Assembly: GCA_022842185.1 (NCBI GenBank)
Contig: JALHQB010000007.1
Span: 1 to 64,000 of the forward strand
Source of the DNA: Acetobacteraceae bacterium
GTDB lineage: Bacteria > Pseudomonadota > Alphaproteobacteria > Acetobacterales > Acetobacteraceae
Direction of reading: 5' to 3'
DNA length: 64,000 nt
In this document: positions 47,386 through 56,390 of the stretch, piece by piece
Position numbering within the stretch: the first letter of the stretch is position 1
Layout: every line of letters starts with the position of its first letter
Notes under the pieces: model-generated
Seen by the model: the letters and a program-made list of their open reading frames with translations, nothing else
The model's database searches: none
Told to the model about the DNA's origin: nothing
Translations under genes and position numbers: made by a program

Positions 47386-49096
47386 CACCGCAGACCACGT
47401 GCTGGCCATCGCCACGCTGGCGATGCTCCCGCCCATGGAATACGACGCCATCCGGCAGGCCGAAGCCAAGCGCCTCGGCATCCGCGCCTCGACCCTGGAC
47501 CGGGAGGTCGAGAAAGCCCGCGCCGCTCTCGAAGACAAGGCAAAAGCGACCGGCGGGGGGATATTCCATGAGGTAGAGCCGTGGCCGACACCTGTCCAAA
47601 CCGCCGCGTTGCTCGACGAGATCACCGCCAACGTGAAGCGGTATGTCGTTCTGACCGAGGCGCAGGCCGTCGCTGTTGCCCTCTGGATCGCGCACGGCCC
47701 GGTGTTCGCGCAATTCCAGCACACCCCGCGCCTGGCCGTCCTGTCCCCGACAAAGCGGTGTGGAAAATCCACGCTGTTGGACCTGTTGGAAGACCTGAGT
47801 CCGCGCGGCCTGAAGACCGACAACGCCACGGCCTCGGCCATCTTCCGGGTTGTCGAAGCGCATCAACCGACGCTGCTGTTGGACGAGGCGGACGCCTACC
47901 TTGCCGACCGAGAGGAACTGCGCGGCATCCTGAATAGCGGCTTCGAGGCACGCGGGCGCGTGCTGCGCACCGAGGAACGGGACGGCGAGTTTGTCGCCAC
48001 GCCATTCCGGACGTTCGCCCCCGTTGCCCTAGGTGCCATCGCCAACACGAAGGAAGGTGGTCGCGCGATCCCGGCCACCATCATGGACCGGGCAATTCGG
48101 ATCATGCTGCAACGCCGCCGGCAGGGGGAGTCGGTGGAAAAAATGCGGTTGCCCGCCAACCGGAAGGCGCGCGCTGTCCTCCGGCGAAAGATCGCCCGAT
48201 GGGCGGCTGACGTGGTTTCCGACCTGAACCTTGAACCGGCCGTGCCCGAGGCACTGAACGACCGGCAGGGGGACATATCGGTCCCGCTACTGTCCATCGC
48301 CGACCATGCCGGCGAGGAATGGGGCGCGCGAGCACGCAAGGCGTTGTTGGAGGTCTTCGGAGCCGATGCCGAAGACGATGAGGCGGAGACCGCCGCCGCC
48401 CTGCTCACTGACATTCGGGCAGCGTTCGCAGACAAGGGGACGGATGGCCGGATCAGTTCCGAAGACATGTGTTGCTTCCTGTGTGGTCTCGATGATCGGC
48501 CGTGGTCGGAGTTCAACGAACGCCGCAACCCGAAGTTCATCACCGCGCGCCAGGTCGCGGACCTACTGCGCCCCCATGGCATCCGGCCTCGCCCTCTTCG
48601 GATTTCGGGCGCTGTTGAAAAGGGATATGCGCTGCGGGACTTCGCAGACGCCTTTGCCCGCTACCTATCCCCCTCCGAAAGCGGTTACGCGGTTACAAGT
48701 GAGGGAACTCTAGGTGTTGAGGTCGATTTTCCATCGGTTACAAAGAGTGCGGTTTCATGTGATGTAACCGATGGTGAATCGCTGAAAGCCGCAGAAAACC
48801 TAGCGTGTAACGGCGTAACTGCTGAATACCCCCCTGATAGCGCAGGGAGCGGCCAATCCCCTGGTTTGGAGGCTGCATGGGCCGAACTGGCCGATGCCGT
48901 TGCCGAAAACGCGCTGGCGGTCATCACCGAGAACGCCTCACTGCACCGTGCATGGGGGGACCTGGCCGAGGCCGTTACCGAGAACGCAGAGACCCGTCGC
49001 GCGTCTATGGGTCCTTCCCAGGGGGGCGGGGTCGCGGGGGGCGCAGAGCCCCAGCTTTCGACTCCCGCACCGGAGTTAAATCCGCATGCCCCGTAA
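47378..49096 (+). CDS. DUF3631-domain ATPase (putative replicative helicase)
   Basis: 572 residues. Walker A SPTKRCGKST (residues 123-132) and Walker B LLLDEADAY (about 167-175) lie in a P-loop domain. The DUF3631 region follows, with SVPLLSIADHAGEEWGARA and the DRPWSEFNERRNPKFITARQ segment. DUF3631 proteins are typical of phages and integrated elements and are thought to act as helicases with primases. The last 120 residues (after PSESG) are acidic, low-complexity and less conserved-looking. The start at 47378 overlaps the primase stop; the stop overlaps the next gene by 11 bases. Confidence 0.85.
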   Translation: MSDTADHVLAIATLAMLPPMEYDAIRQAEAKRLGIRASTLDREVEKARAALEDKAKATGGGIFHEVEPWPTPVQTAALLDEITANVKRYVVLTEAQAVAVALWIAHGPVFAQFQHTPRLAVLSPTKRCGKSTLLDLLEDLSPRGLKTDNATASAIFRVVEAHQPTLLLDEADAYLADREELRGILNSGFEARGRVLRTEERDGEFVATPFRTFAPVALGAIANTKEGGRAIPATIMDRAIRIMLQRRRQGESVEKMRLPANRKARAVLRRKIARWAADVVSDLNLEPAVPEALNDRQGDISVPLLSIADHAGEEWGARARKALLEVFGADAEDDEAETAAALLTDIRAAFADKGTDGRISSEDMCCFLCGLDDRPWSEFNERRNPKFITARQVADLLRPHGIRPRPLRISGAVEKGYALRDFADAFARYLSPSESGYAVTSEGTLGVEVDFPSVTKSAVSCDVTDGESLKAAENLACNGVTAEYPPDSAGSGQSPGLEAAWAELADAVAENALAVITENASLHRAWGDLAEAVTENAETRRASMGPSQGGGVAGGAEPQLSTPAPELNPHAP

Positions 49097-49460
49097 GCCT
49101 GGTGACCCGCCGATCCTGACTCGCATCCCCCGCACTGGGAGCGCGCGGGCACCTGGGAATGCCGGCATAGCCGTCCCGGCCACCCTGGCGACCACGGACA
49201 CCGTGCGGGCCGAGAAAGCCCGCCTGACTCGCGAACAGGCCGACCGTGCGGCCCGGATCAACCGGCGCGAAGAAGGTGAACTTCTGCCGGCCGAGATGGT
49301 CGAGCGCGAATGGACCGATATCCTGGCCGGCATCCGATCCGCGCTGCTGGCGGTGCCTGCCCGTGTCGCGCAGGCGCACCCTGGGCATGCTGCCATTATC
49401 ACCACGCTTGATCAGGAACTTCGCGCCGTACTCGCCGATCTTGCGGACGACGGAGTATGA
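49086..49460 (+). CDS. Putative terminase small subunit (Nu1-like C-terminal region)
   Basis: 124 residues. The central helix LTREQADRAARINRREEGEL followed by AEMVEREWTDILAGIRSALL resembles the region after the DNA-binding domain in lambda Nu1-like small terminases. The usual N-terminal winged helix is not visible; instead there is a short basic, Pro-rich N-terminus, so DNA recognition may differ. It is immediately upstream of, and overlapping (ATGA), the large terminase gene, the standard position. Confidence 0.62.
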   Translation: MPRKPGDPPILTRIPRTGSARAPGNAGIAVPATLATTDTVRAEKARLTREQADRAARINRREEGELLPAEMVEREWTDILAGIRSALLAVPARVAQAHPGHAAIITTLDQELRAVLADLADDGV

Positions 49461-51235
49461 GCACACACCGAGCCCGCCTTAACGCGATGCGCGCCGCAGC
49501 CCTGACGGCACTACGTCCGCCGAGCCGGGAACCTCTGTCGGATTGGCTGGAGTCGAACTTCCGCCTTCCGTCCGGCCTGGCGGCTGTCCCTGGACCCATT
49601 CGTCTTTGGACGTTCCAGCGCGCCCTCGCCGACGCGATGACCGATCCGGAGATCGAGCGCGTCACGGTGCTGAAGGGCGCCCGGCTGGGATACTCGACCC
49701 TTCTGCTGGGCGTGGTGGCGCACTACGCCTTGCGCGACCCGTCCGCCTTGCTTGCGGTGCTGCCGACCGAGGATGACGCTCGCAACTTCATGGTCGGGCA
49801 ATTGGAACCGGCCATGGGCGCATCGCCTGCGCTGCGCGGTGTCCTGTCCATGGACCGTACCGCCGAAGGGCGCGACACGTTGTTATACCGTCGCTTCCCA
49901 GGTGGCAGCCTACGCGTGGTGGCAGCACGCGCCCCGCGCAATCTGCGCGCCCACACCGCCCGTGTGCTGATCCTCGACGAAGCCGACGCAATGGAAGTCA
50001 CTTCCGAAGGCTCACCGATCTTGCTGGCCGAGAAACGTACTCTGTCTTTTAGCGACCGGAAGATCATCACGGGCAGCACGCCGACCAATACCAGCACATC
50101 GCACGTCGCCGCAGCCTATGACCAATCCGACAAGCGAGTCTTCGAGGTACCTTGCCCGTCTTGCCGCGACCGTCACGAAATCCTTTGGCGCGATATTCGA
50201 TGGCCGGAGGACCGGCCACAGGATGCCGCCTGGTGCTGCCCGTCCTGTGGCGTGTTGCACGGGGAGGAACACAAGGCCCGCATGGTCGCCGCCGGCCGCT
50301 GGCGCGCGACAGCCCCGCACGTAAAAGGCCATGCCGGATTCCGCTTGTCGTGCCTTATCGCCCCGCATGGCCCGGCAGCTTGGCCGCGCCTCGCCGCCGA
50401 GTTCCTGATAGCGAAGCGCCATCCCGACACGCTGCGGACCTTCGTCAACACGATCCTGGCAGAGCCTTGGCGGGATGACGACACGGAAGGCGCCATTGAT
50501 CCTTCCGGCCTCGCCGCGCTCGCCGCGCCTATCGGCCTCGACCGTATTCCTGCCTCGGTCCTGTTCTTGGCGTCTGGTGTGGACGTGCAGGGAGACCGTA
50601 TCGAACTTTCCACCCTGGGCTTCACCGCCGAAGATGATTGGCTGGTCCTCGCGCATACCATCCTGGCCGGCGATCCGCTGCGCGATGGTGTCTGGCACGA
50701 CCTGGCGGACATACTGCGCGAAACCTACACTCGCGAGGATGGCGCCAGGATCGCGCGCAGCATGTCGGCGATAGATGCCGGCGATGGCGGCATGCAGGAC
50801 CGCGTTGTCGCCTTCGCGCGCTCGGTGCCGAGTGCTGTCCCAATCAAAGGTGTGGCCGGCGCCCGTCCCCTGGTAACGCGGTCAGACAGCAAGCGCGCCA
50901 GGCTATGGCTGGTCGGTGTGGATGCGGCGAAGCAACGGCTGCACGACCGACTGACCCGCCGCAGCGGCTTTGCCTTCGCCGACACGCTGCCGGACGAATG
51001 GCGGCTGCAACTGACGGCCGAGCGCCGCGCCATCCGGTATCAGTACGGCCGCCCTGTGGTGCGCTGGGAGACGGTGCCAGGCCGGCGGGCTGAAGCTCTC
51101 GACTGCGCAGTCTATGCACTCGCCGCCCGCGCGATGGTCGGCACGGCGCCTAGCCGGCGGGCGGACGAACTGACCGGACATGCGCCGCTGCCGGCCCGGC
51201 CGATCGTCGTTCGCTCTCGCTGGCTAGAAAGGTAA
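49457..51235 (+). CDS. Phage terminase large subunit, GpA family
   Basis: 592 residues of the lambda GpA family. The ATPase domain shows a deviant Walker A KGARLGYST (residues 73-81) and Walker B LILDEADAM (about 171-179), with SDRKIITGSTPTNTSTSHV as the coupling motif region. A zinc-binding module with two CPSC pairs (about 232-270) and the C-terminal nuclease domain follow. GpA enzymes cut concatemers at cos or by headful and pump DNA into procapsids. Full length and undamaged by eye, so packaging competence is plausible. Confidence 0.92.
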   Translation: MSTHRARLNAMRAAALTALRPPSREPLSDWLESNFRLPSGLAAVPGPIRLWTFQRALADAMTDPEIERVTVLKGARLGYSTLLLGVVAHYALRDPSALLAVLPTEDDARNFMVGQLEPAMGASPALRGVLSMDRTAEGRDTLLYRRFPGGSLRVVAARAPRNLRAHTARVLILDEADAMEVTSEGSPILLAEKRTLSFSDRKIITGSTPTNTSTSHVAAAYDQSDKRVFEVPCPSCRDRHEILWRDIRWPEDRPQDAAWCCPSCGVLHGEEHKARMVAAGRWRATAPHVKGHAGFRLSCLIAPHGPAAWPRLAAEFLIAKRHPDTLRTFVNTILAEPWRDDDTEGAIDPSGLAALAAPIGLDRIPASVLFLASGVDVQGDRIELSTLGFTAEDDWLVLAHTILAGDPLRDGVWHDLADILRETYTREDGARIARSMSAIDAGDGGMQDRVVAFARSVPSAVPIKGVAGARPLVTRSDSKRARLWLVGVDAAKQRLHDRLTRRSGFAFADTLPDEWRLQLTAERRAIRYQYGRPVVRWETVPGRRAEALDCAVYALAARAMVGTAPSRRADELTGHAPLPARPIVVRSRWLER

Positions 51236-51273
51236 ACTCTAGGAAGTGAGAACCGCATATCTGGGGAGTCGTA

Positions 51274-52140
51274 ATGGAAATCCTTGATGCGTTGTGGGCG
51301 AAACTCCTCGGCGTGCCATCCGCCTTTTGGGCGGCCTTCCTTGGTGCTTCTGGGCCGCTGGTCGGCGTAATCCTTACGAACCGAGGGCATGAAAGACGCC
51401 AGCGAGGACAATTCACGCACGAGCGCATACTAAAGAATCAGGATCGGGATGCCGCACTGAAGAAGGAGATTCTGCTCGATGCGGTGGAGGCGATGCACGC
51501 AGCGTCGCTAATGATCGCTCGCTGCGCAAATCTTGATATCGGGATTGAAGAATTACAGAGGGGATACATCGACAAATCCCCGGCAATGGCTAAATTACAC
51601 CTAATCTCTGACGAAAAAATATCAAGTACTGCCGCTGAGCTTTCGGTCTTTATGGCAAACGCGATGACCGTCGCGCTAATGAAAAGAGCCAGGCTTTCCG
51701 CCATTCGAATCGAAATAGATACACTACAAAAATCGAATGATCAGTTTTTACAGAAAAATGATTCCGCATTTGATGCATTTAACACGCAGCTAGCCGGAGG
51801 AAATTTGAATGGTTCTCATGTATATAAGAACGTAGTTGATGCTGGTGCAGCAATCATCTCCGCAAATGCCGGTAGAATGCAGCAGCTTTCGGATGATTTA
51901 TTGAGCAAATCTATCTTGTTATCCGAAGAGTGCGCTGGTGTTTCGATTGAATTTTCTAATAGAGCCATTGATCTGCTCGTAGCGATGCGCACCGAACTCG
52001 GCATTGAAACGAGCGACGGATTTATTGCTAATCTTCGCGCTCTTGGAAACCGCCAGAAGGAAGCAGTTCAAAAGATTGCGGAGGAATCTGCTCTTCTACG
52101 GACTGACCTCATGACGGATTCTCGAGGCGCTTCGCCTTAG
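51274..52140 (+). CDS. AT-rich orphan membrane-anchored coiled-coil protein (candidate cargo gene)
   Basis: 288 residues. It has one N-terminal membrane segment (about 16-36, FWAAFLGASGPLVGVILTN), a basic stretch (RGHERRQRGQ), then long helical and probably coiled-coil regions without recognisable catalytic motifs. The ATG at 51274 has GGGGAG 8 bases upstream. Composition is unlike the neighbours: hand counts give 45% GC for 51541-51600 and 30% for 51721-51780, against 65% for 50521-50580 in the terminase gene. It interrupts the terminase-portal gene order. Recent acquisition and a superinfection or host-defence role are inferences from position and composition only. Confidence 0.72.
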   Translation: MEILDALWAKLLGVPSAFWAAFLGASGPLVGVILTNRGHERRQRGQFTHERILKNQDRDAALKKEILLDAVEAMHAASLMIARCANLDIGIEELQRGYIDKSPAMAKLHLISDEKISSTAAELSVFMANAMTVALMKRARLSAIRIEIDTLQKSNDQFLQKNDSAFDAFNTQLAGGNLNGSHVYKNVVDAGAAIISANAGRMQQLSDDLLSKSILLSEECAGVSIEFSNRAIDLLVAMRTELGIETSDGFIANLRALGNRQKEAVQKIAEESALLRTDLMTDSRGASP

Positions 52141-52201
52141 AAGCTAATTTCTGGCGCCGCTGCCCGAAAGCCACCCTCGTTGAGCGGCACCTCAAAATTC
52201 T

Positions 52202-52229
52202 TTGACATTTTCCGTCAAGCGTCTAAGAA
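52202..52229 (+). promoter_or_regulatory. Promoter with overlapping dyad ahead of the MerR-like gene
   Basis: A perfect -35 TTGACA (52202-52207), a 16-base spacer and TAAGAA (52224-52229) precede the ATG at 52252. TTGAC-7-GTCAA (52202-52218) is an inverted repeat over the -35 box, a likely operator. Confidence 0.6.
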
Positions 52230-52251
52230 TCTTCTGAAAGAGGATCGATTC

Positions 52252-52818
52252 ATGCCACTTCGTTCGCTTGCGCAGATCACGGCCACGCTCGCTGACCACG
52301 ACGCCCGCCACGAGGATGAGGCGTCCATACTGCTTCGCACACTTCGCGGCGCTTCCGCCGGGGGGCTTGTTCTACCTACTGATCGCGCCGGTCCCGGTCG
52401 CACTGCCGCGGCCCTCTTCGATGATGAGGGGCAAGCCCGTCTTGCGATCGTTGCAGCGCTTTCGGATGTCGGGCTCGACCTGCCGGTAATCCGCACTGTT
52501 CTCCACGGCCTCGGCCGTCTAGTGCATCGCCCCCGCACGCCAGGCGTCTCCCACGCCGTCCATGGGTTATTGGAGGCCGTCGAGGCCGCCAGACGCGGCG
52601 AAGTTGGCTGGCGCCTGGTGGCGGAAGTCGTCCGATCGCATGAAGGCCGTAGCGTCCGCGCCTGGATAGAAGCCCCCGACACTCCGGCCGTGTCCAGCAA
52701 AGCCGCCGAGATGCTTGCCGACTACGATGCCGCACGCGGCAAGCGGGTGGTGGTGACCCTTATCATTCCCCTGTCGGATCGTCTCGCGCCCCTATTTTCA
52801 CATACGACGGACGACTGA
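52252..52818 (+). CDS. MerR-like winged-helix regulator of the element
   Basis: 188 residues from the ATG at 52252, which follows AGAGGA and a good promoter; an earlier TTG at 52180 lies upstream of that promoter and is unlikely. Residues about 1-95 follow the MerR layout: GGLVLPTDRAGPGRTAAALF as a wing-like segment, then ARLAIVAALSDVGLDLPVIR, matching the helix pair after a MerR winged helix. The C-terminal half is helical and unassigned. Position ahead of the head genes suggests it controls the late operon, possibly its own promoter. Family assignment is tentative. Confidence 0.6.
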   Translation: MPLRSLAQITATLADHDARHEDEASILLRTLRGASAGGLVLPTDRAGPGRTAAALFDDEGQARLAIVAALSDVGLDLPVIRTVLHGLGRLVHRPRTPGVSHAVHGLLEAVEAARRGEVGWRLVAEVVRSHEGRSVRAWIEAPDTPAVSSKAAEMLADYDAARGKRVVVTLIIPLSDRLAPLFSHTTDD

Positions 52819-52822
52819 CGTG

Positions 52823-54244
52823 ATGGCCTTCCCATTCCTCTCACGCATCCTCGGCCGCCAGGCCGCGCCGCAGCGTGTCCGCGCGTTCGAGGGTGGGGCC
52901 GGTGGGCGGAGATGGGCTGACCCTTCGACCTTCGGCCCAATCAACGCCGAGGTCCCAGCCGCCCTGCACGCGCTGCGCACCCGGTCGCGCCATGCCGTGC
53001 AGAACAACCCCTGGGCGCAAAACGGCATCACCGCCATCGAGTCTGCGGCGGCGGGGACCGGCATCGTGCCCGCCTCGACGCATCCCGACGAAGCCACGCG
53101 CGCCGCCATCGCCGTCGCATGGTCCGGCTTCACTGACGATGCAGACGCCGAAGGCCGCCTCGACTTCTACGGCCTGACCGCCGCCATCGTCCGCGCCATC
53201 GCTGTGGATGGCGAATCCGTGGTGCAGATCGTCGAGACGCGCGACGGTATCGGCCTGCGCCACCTGCCTGCCGAACTGCTCGCCCATGACCTGACACGCG
53301 ATGGCCTGCCAGGCGGCGGCTACATCATCGCCGGAGTCGAGTTCAACGCAGCCGGCGAGCGTACCGCCTATCACATCCGCCGCGCCGTGCCCGGCCTGCA
53401 CGATGCCTTCCTGGCGCCGATCCGTGCCCCTGCTGATTCCATCCTGCACATTTTCCGCCCCATCGCTGCCGGCCAGGTGCGCGGCATCCCGTGGCTGTCG
53501 CCTGCGCTGCTCCGCCTGCGCGACGAAGACGCGACTGAAGATGCCTTGCTGATGGCAGCAAAGGTCGCCGCGTTGCATGCCGGCTTCCTGATTGACCAGA
53601 ACTCGACCGGACCTTCACCGTTTACCGGCTCGGACGGCGAACAACGCGGCAGCCTGCTTGAAGCGTCGCTTGAGCCGGGCACCATGCGGGTTCTGCCGGC
53701 CGGTTATGATGTGCGCTTCTCCAATCCGGCGCAGATGCAACAGGCCGTCGAGTTCCTTGGCCTTCAGTTGCGCGCCATCGCCGCCGGCCTCGGCCTGCCG
53801 GAATACTTGCTGACCGGCGACCTGCGGAACGCCAACTATTCCAGCCTGCGCGCCGCCCTGGTCGAGTTCCGCCGACGCATCGAAGCGTTCCAACACAACA
53901 CCATCATTCGGCAGTTCTGCCGCCCCGTCTGGAATCGCTTCATCGCGTCGGCGGTGCTACGCGGGGAGATCGAGGCACCCGGCTTCGAAGGTGATCCGGC
54001 GCCATTCCTGGCCGCCGAATGGTATCCGCCGGCCTGGCCGTGGGTGGACCCGCTGAAGGACGCCGAGGCTGAGGTCGCGCTGATCGAAGCCGGCCTGAAG
54101 TCCCGCCGCCAGGCCGTCGCCGAACGTGGCTACAGCGTGGAAGCCCTCGACGCCGAAGTTACTTCCGACCGGCAGCGGGAAGCCCGCCTCGGCCTGTCGT
54201 TCGGCCGCCAAACCGCCCCCGCTCCCGCGAGGGAGGGTGAATGA
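52823..54244 (+). CDS. Phage portal protein, lambda gpB type
   Basis: 473 residues, in the usual range. The family features are HALRTRSRHAVQNNPWAQNG near the N-terminus, GHxxL-free crown, and LGLQLRAIAAGLGLPEYLLT followed by NYSSLRAALVEFRRRIEAFQ, a strongly conserved portal stretch. Portals form the dodecameric ring through which DNA enters the head. ATG at 52823 is used here; a GTG one codon earlier is equally open. It lies directly downstream of the regulator and overlaps nothing else. Confidence 0.93.
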   Translation: MAFPFLSRILGRQAAPQRVRAFEGGAGGRRWADPSTFGPINAEVPAALHALRTRSRHAVQNNPWAQNGITAIESAAAGTGIVPASTHPDEATRAAIAVAWSGFTDDADAEGRLDFYGLTAAIVRAIAVDGESVVQIVETRDGIGLRHLPAELLAHDLTRDGLPGGGYIIAGVEFNAAGERTAYHIRRAVPGLHDAFLAPIRAPADSILHIFRPIAAGQVRGIPWLSPALLRLRDEDATEDALLMAAKVAALHAGFLIDQNSTGPSPFTGSDGEQRGSLLEASLEPGTMRVLPAGYDVRFSNPAQMQQAVEFLGLQLRAIAAGLGLPEYLLTGDLRNANYSSLRAALVEFRRRIEAFQHNTIIRQFCRPVWNRFIASAVLRGEIEAPGFEGDPAPFLAAEWYPPAWPWVDPLKDAEAEVALIEAGLKSRRQAVAERGYSVEALDAEVTSDRQREARLGLSFGRQTAPAPAREGE

Positions 54245-54245
54245 C

Positions 54246-54428
54246 ATGGGCCGTACTGTTCGACCATCCGACGTAATCGGTCTCGCTGCCGAAGACCTCC
54301 GTCCCCCGCATTGGAGCGCCGCCCAAGTGGCGCGCATCGCCGCGCGCGCACAACGCCACGCGGCTGAGCGGGTCGAACGCAAGAAGAAGCGCGCCGCCGC
54401 ATGGCGGGCCAAACGGAAAGGTTCCTGA
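54246..54428 (+). CDS. Small basic protein between portal and capsid genes
   Basis: 60 residues beginning MGRTVRPSDVIGLAAEDLRP. The second half is almost entirely Arg, Lys and Ala (VERKKKRAAAWRAKRKG). The ATG is 2 bases after the portal stop and the stop is 3 bases before the capsid gene start, so it is a tightly coupled member of the head operon. It could be a head-completion or scaffold-like protein or bind DNA. No family was recognised. Confidence 0.65.
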   Translation: MGRTVRPSDVIGLAAEDLRPPHWSAAQVARIAARAQRHAAERVERKKKRAAAWRAKRKGS

Positions 54429-54430
54429 CG

Positions 54431-56170
54431 ATGCCCGATGGCATGTTGACGCGCGCCGCCCCGGTGGGTCCGCGCACCTTCGATCCCGCAACCGGCCGCG
54501 TGACAGCCGTGCTGTCCTCCGGCCTGCCGGTGCGCGGGGAAATCCTCTCGACCGACCCGACCGCATATGTCGTGGCGGCGCCACGCCTGCCGCTGCTCGA
54601 CGCGCACCGTCGCGATTCCATTTGTGCCGTGATCGGGCACGTCGAGAACATCCGCACCGAAGCCGGGCAGATCGTCGCCGACGTGACCGTCACAGATGAA
54701 GCCGCCCGCTCCATGGTCGAGGCCGGCACCCTGGGAATCAGCGTCGGCTACTCGGTCCAACGCTGGCGGGACGACACGCGCGACGGCGCCCGCATCCGCA
54801 CGGCGACCGCCTGGCGCCTGTCTGAAGCAAGCCTTGTCCCCATTGCTGCCGATCCTGGCAGCGGATTCCGGAGTGATCCCATGCCCGACTCGTCTCTCTC
54901 CATTGAACCGCACCGCGCGCAGGACCGTGCCGAGGTCAACCAGTCCATCCGCGCCCTGAGCACGCGCCACAACCTCGGCGCCCCCTGGGCCGATGCGCAG
55001 ATCGACGCGGCTGCCGACCTACCGGCGGCGCGCGATGCCGCGCTGGCGGAGATCGAACGGCGCGCCGCCGCCACGCCGCCGATACGCGCGCATGTCGGTT
55101 CGAGCAACGATGATCCGGACGTGATCCGCACCCGGCTGTCGGATGCCCTCGCGCACCGCATGGGCGGGCTGACGGAACTGCCGGCGGAGGCCGTGCAGTA
55201 TCGTGGCCTTGGCGTGCACGACATGATCCGCACTGCGCTGGCGGCCCGTGGCGAGCGCGTGATCGGCCTTTCGGTCGAGGCCCTGATGGGGCGGGCCATG
55301 GTGACTGGCGACCTGCCGAACCTGTTGCAGTCCTCCGGCCATCGCACCCTGCTGGGCGCATACAGCACGGCCCTGTCGCCTGTCTTCGGTCTGTTCCGGC
55401 AGACCACGGCGACCGACTTCCGCACCATGTCGCGCATCCGCATGGGCGAGATGGATGCACTCGAAAAGGTCGCCGAGAACGGCGAGATCACGCGCGGCGG
55501 CTTCGGCGAGGTCGCCGAGTCCTACAAGGTCGAGACGTTCGCCCGAATCATCGGCCTGGGTCGCCCGGCGCTCATCAACGATGACCTGGGCGCCTTCGCG
55601 CAGATGGCACAGATTCAGGGCCGCGCGGCTGCCGAGAAACAGAACGCCACGGCCGTCACGCTGCTGACGACGGGTTCCGGCCTTGGCCCGGTCATGTCGG
55701 ATGGCGTGCGGCTGTTCCACTCGACGCATGGCAACGTCTCCGGCTCCGGCGCCGTGCCCGATGCGACAACGCTGGCGGCCGGTGTGCTGGCAATGCGCAC
55801 GCAAAAGGGAATCGACGGTGCCAGCCCGATCAACGCAACGCCGTCCTTCCTGTTGGTCAGCCCGGCGAAGGAGACCGCCGCGCGGCAGGCCGTGGCAGCC
55901 TTCTATCCGGCGACAGCCTCGGCGGTGAACCCGCTGGCCGGCTCGCTGACAGTGCTGGTCGAGGCCCGGCTGACGGGCAACCGCTGGTATCTGTTCGCCG
56001 ATCCGGCGGCGCTGCCCGTGTTCGAATACGCCTACCTCGCCAGTGCGCCAGGCCCGCAACTGGAATCCCGCGCCGGCTGGGATGTGCTGGGCATGGAGTT
56101 CCGCGTCGTCCTCGACTTCGGCTGCGGCGCCATCGACCATCGCGGCTCCTACACGAACGCGGGCGCCTGA
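54431..56170 (+). CDS. Prohead protease/major capsid protein fusion
   Basis: 579 residues. Residues about 15-150 are a prohead protease: PRLPLLDAHRRDS places His59, and GTLGISVGYSV places Ser104, with family-like spacing. A linker with helical segments (about 165-260) may serve as scaffold. The rest resembles the Mu gpT-type major capsid protein, with VMSDGVRLFHSTHGN and KETAARQAVAAFYP. The start at 54431 has GGAAAGG 9 bases upstream. Self-cleavage between the parts is expected but unproven. The capsid's presence is the key argument that this element builds its own heads. Confidence 0.85.
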   Translation: MPDGMLTRAAPVGPRTFDPATGRVTAVLSSGLPVRGEILSTDPTAYVVAAPRLPLLDAHRRDSICAVIGHVENIRTEAGQIVADVTVTDEAARSMVEAGTLGISVGYSVQRWRDDTRDGARIRTATAWRLSEASLVPIAADPGSGFRSDPMPDSSLSIEPHRAQDRAEVNQSIRALSTRHNLGAPWADAQIDAAADLPAARDAALAEIERRAAATPPIRAHVGSSNDDPDVIRTRLSDALAHRMGGLTELPAEAVQYRGLGVHDMIRTALAARGERVIGLSVEALMGRAMVTGDLPNLLQSSGHRTLLGAYSTALSPVFGLFRQTTATDFRTMSRIRMGEMDALEKVAENGEITRGGFGEVAESYKVETFARIIGLGRPALINDDLGAFAQMAQIQGRAAAEKQNATAVTLLTTGSGLGPVMSDGVRLFHSTHGNVSGSGAVPDATTLAAGVLAMRTQKGIDGASPINATPSFLLVSPAKETAARQAVAAFYPATASAVNPLAGSLTVLVEARLTGNRWYLFADPAALPVFEYAYLASAPGPQLESRAGWDVLGMEFRVVLDFGCGAIDHRGSYTNAGA

Positions 56171-56172
56171 CC

Positions 56173-56388
56173 ATGGCGACGCCCTCCGACCTCCGCGCCT
56201 GGCGCTCGGCCTTGTGGTCCGCCCGCATGAATGGGCTGCGCGAGGTCGAGGACCAGAACGGCGAGCGCGTTTCCTACAAGTCGGATGCCGAGATGGCGCG
56301 CGCCATCGCCGCTGCCGATGCGGAGATCGCGGCCATCGAAAGGCCGCGCGTCTCGACCGTGATCTTCCGAACCACGAAAGGAGTCTGA
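56173..56388 (+). CDS. gpW-like phage head-tail joining protein
   Basis: 71 residues, near the 68 of lambda gpW. The pattern DLRAWRSALWSARMNGLREV, then GERVSYKSDAEMARAIAAAD and a beta-rich end STVIFRTTKG matches gpW-like joining proteins (two helices around a beta hairpin). gpW closes the filled head and makes the site where a tail attaches. The ATG is 2 bases after the capsid stop. Confidence 0.78.
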   Translation: MATPSDLRAWRSALWSARMNGLREVEDQNGERVSYKSDAEMARAIAAADAEIAAIERPRVSTVIFRTTKGV

Positions 56389-56390
56389 CA

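Noticed and set aside
52180..52818. Longer form of the MerR-like gene starting at a TTG at 52180
   Set aside because: The best promoter (52202-52229) lies inside that extension, while the ATG at 52252 has a ribosome site.
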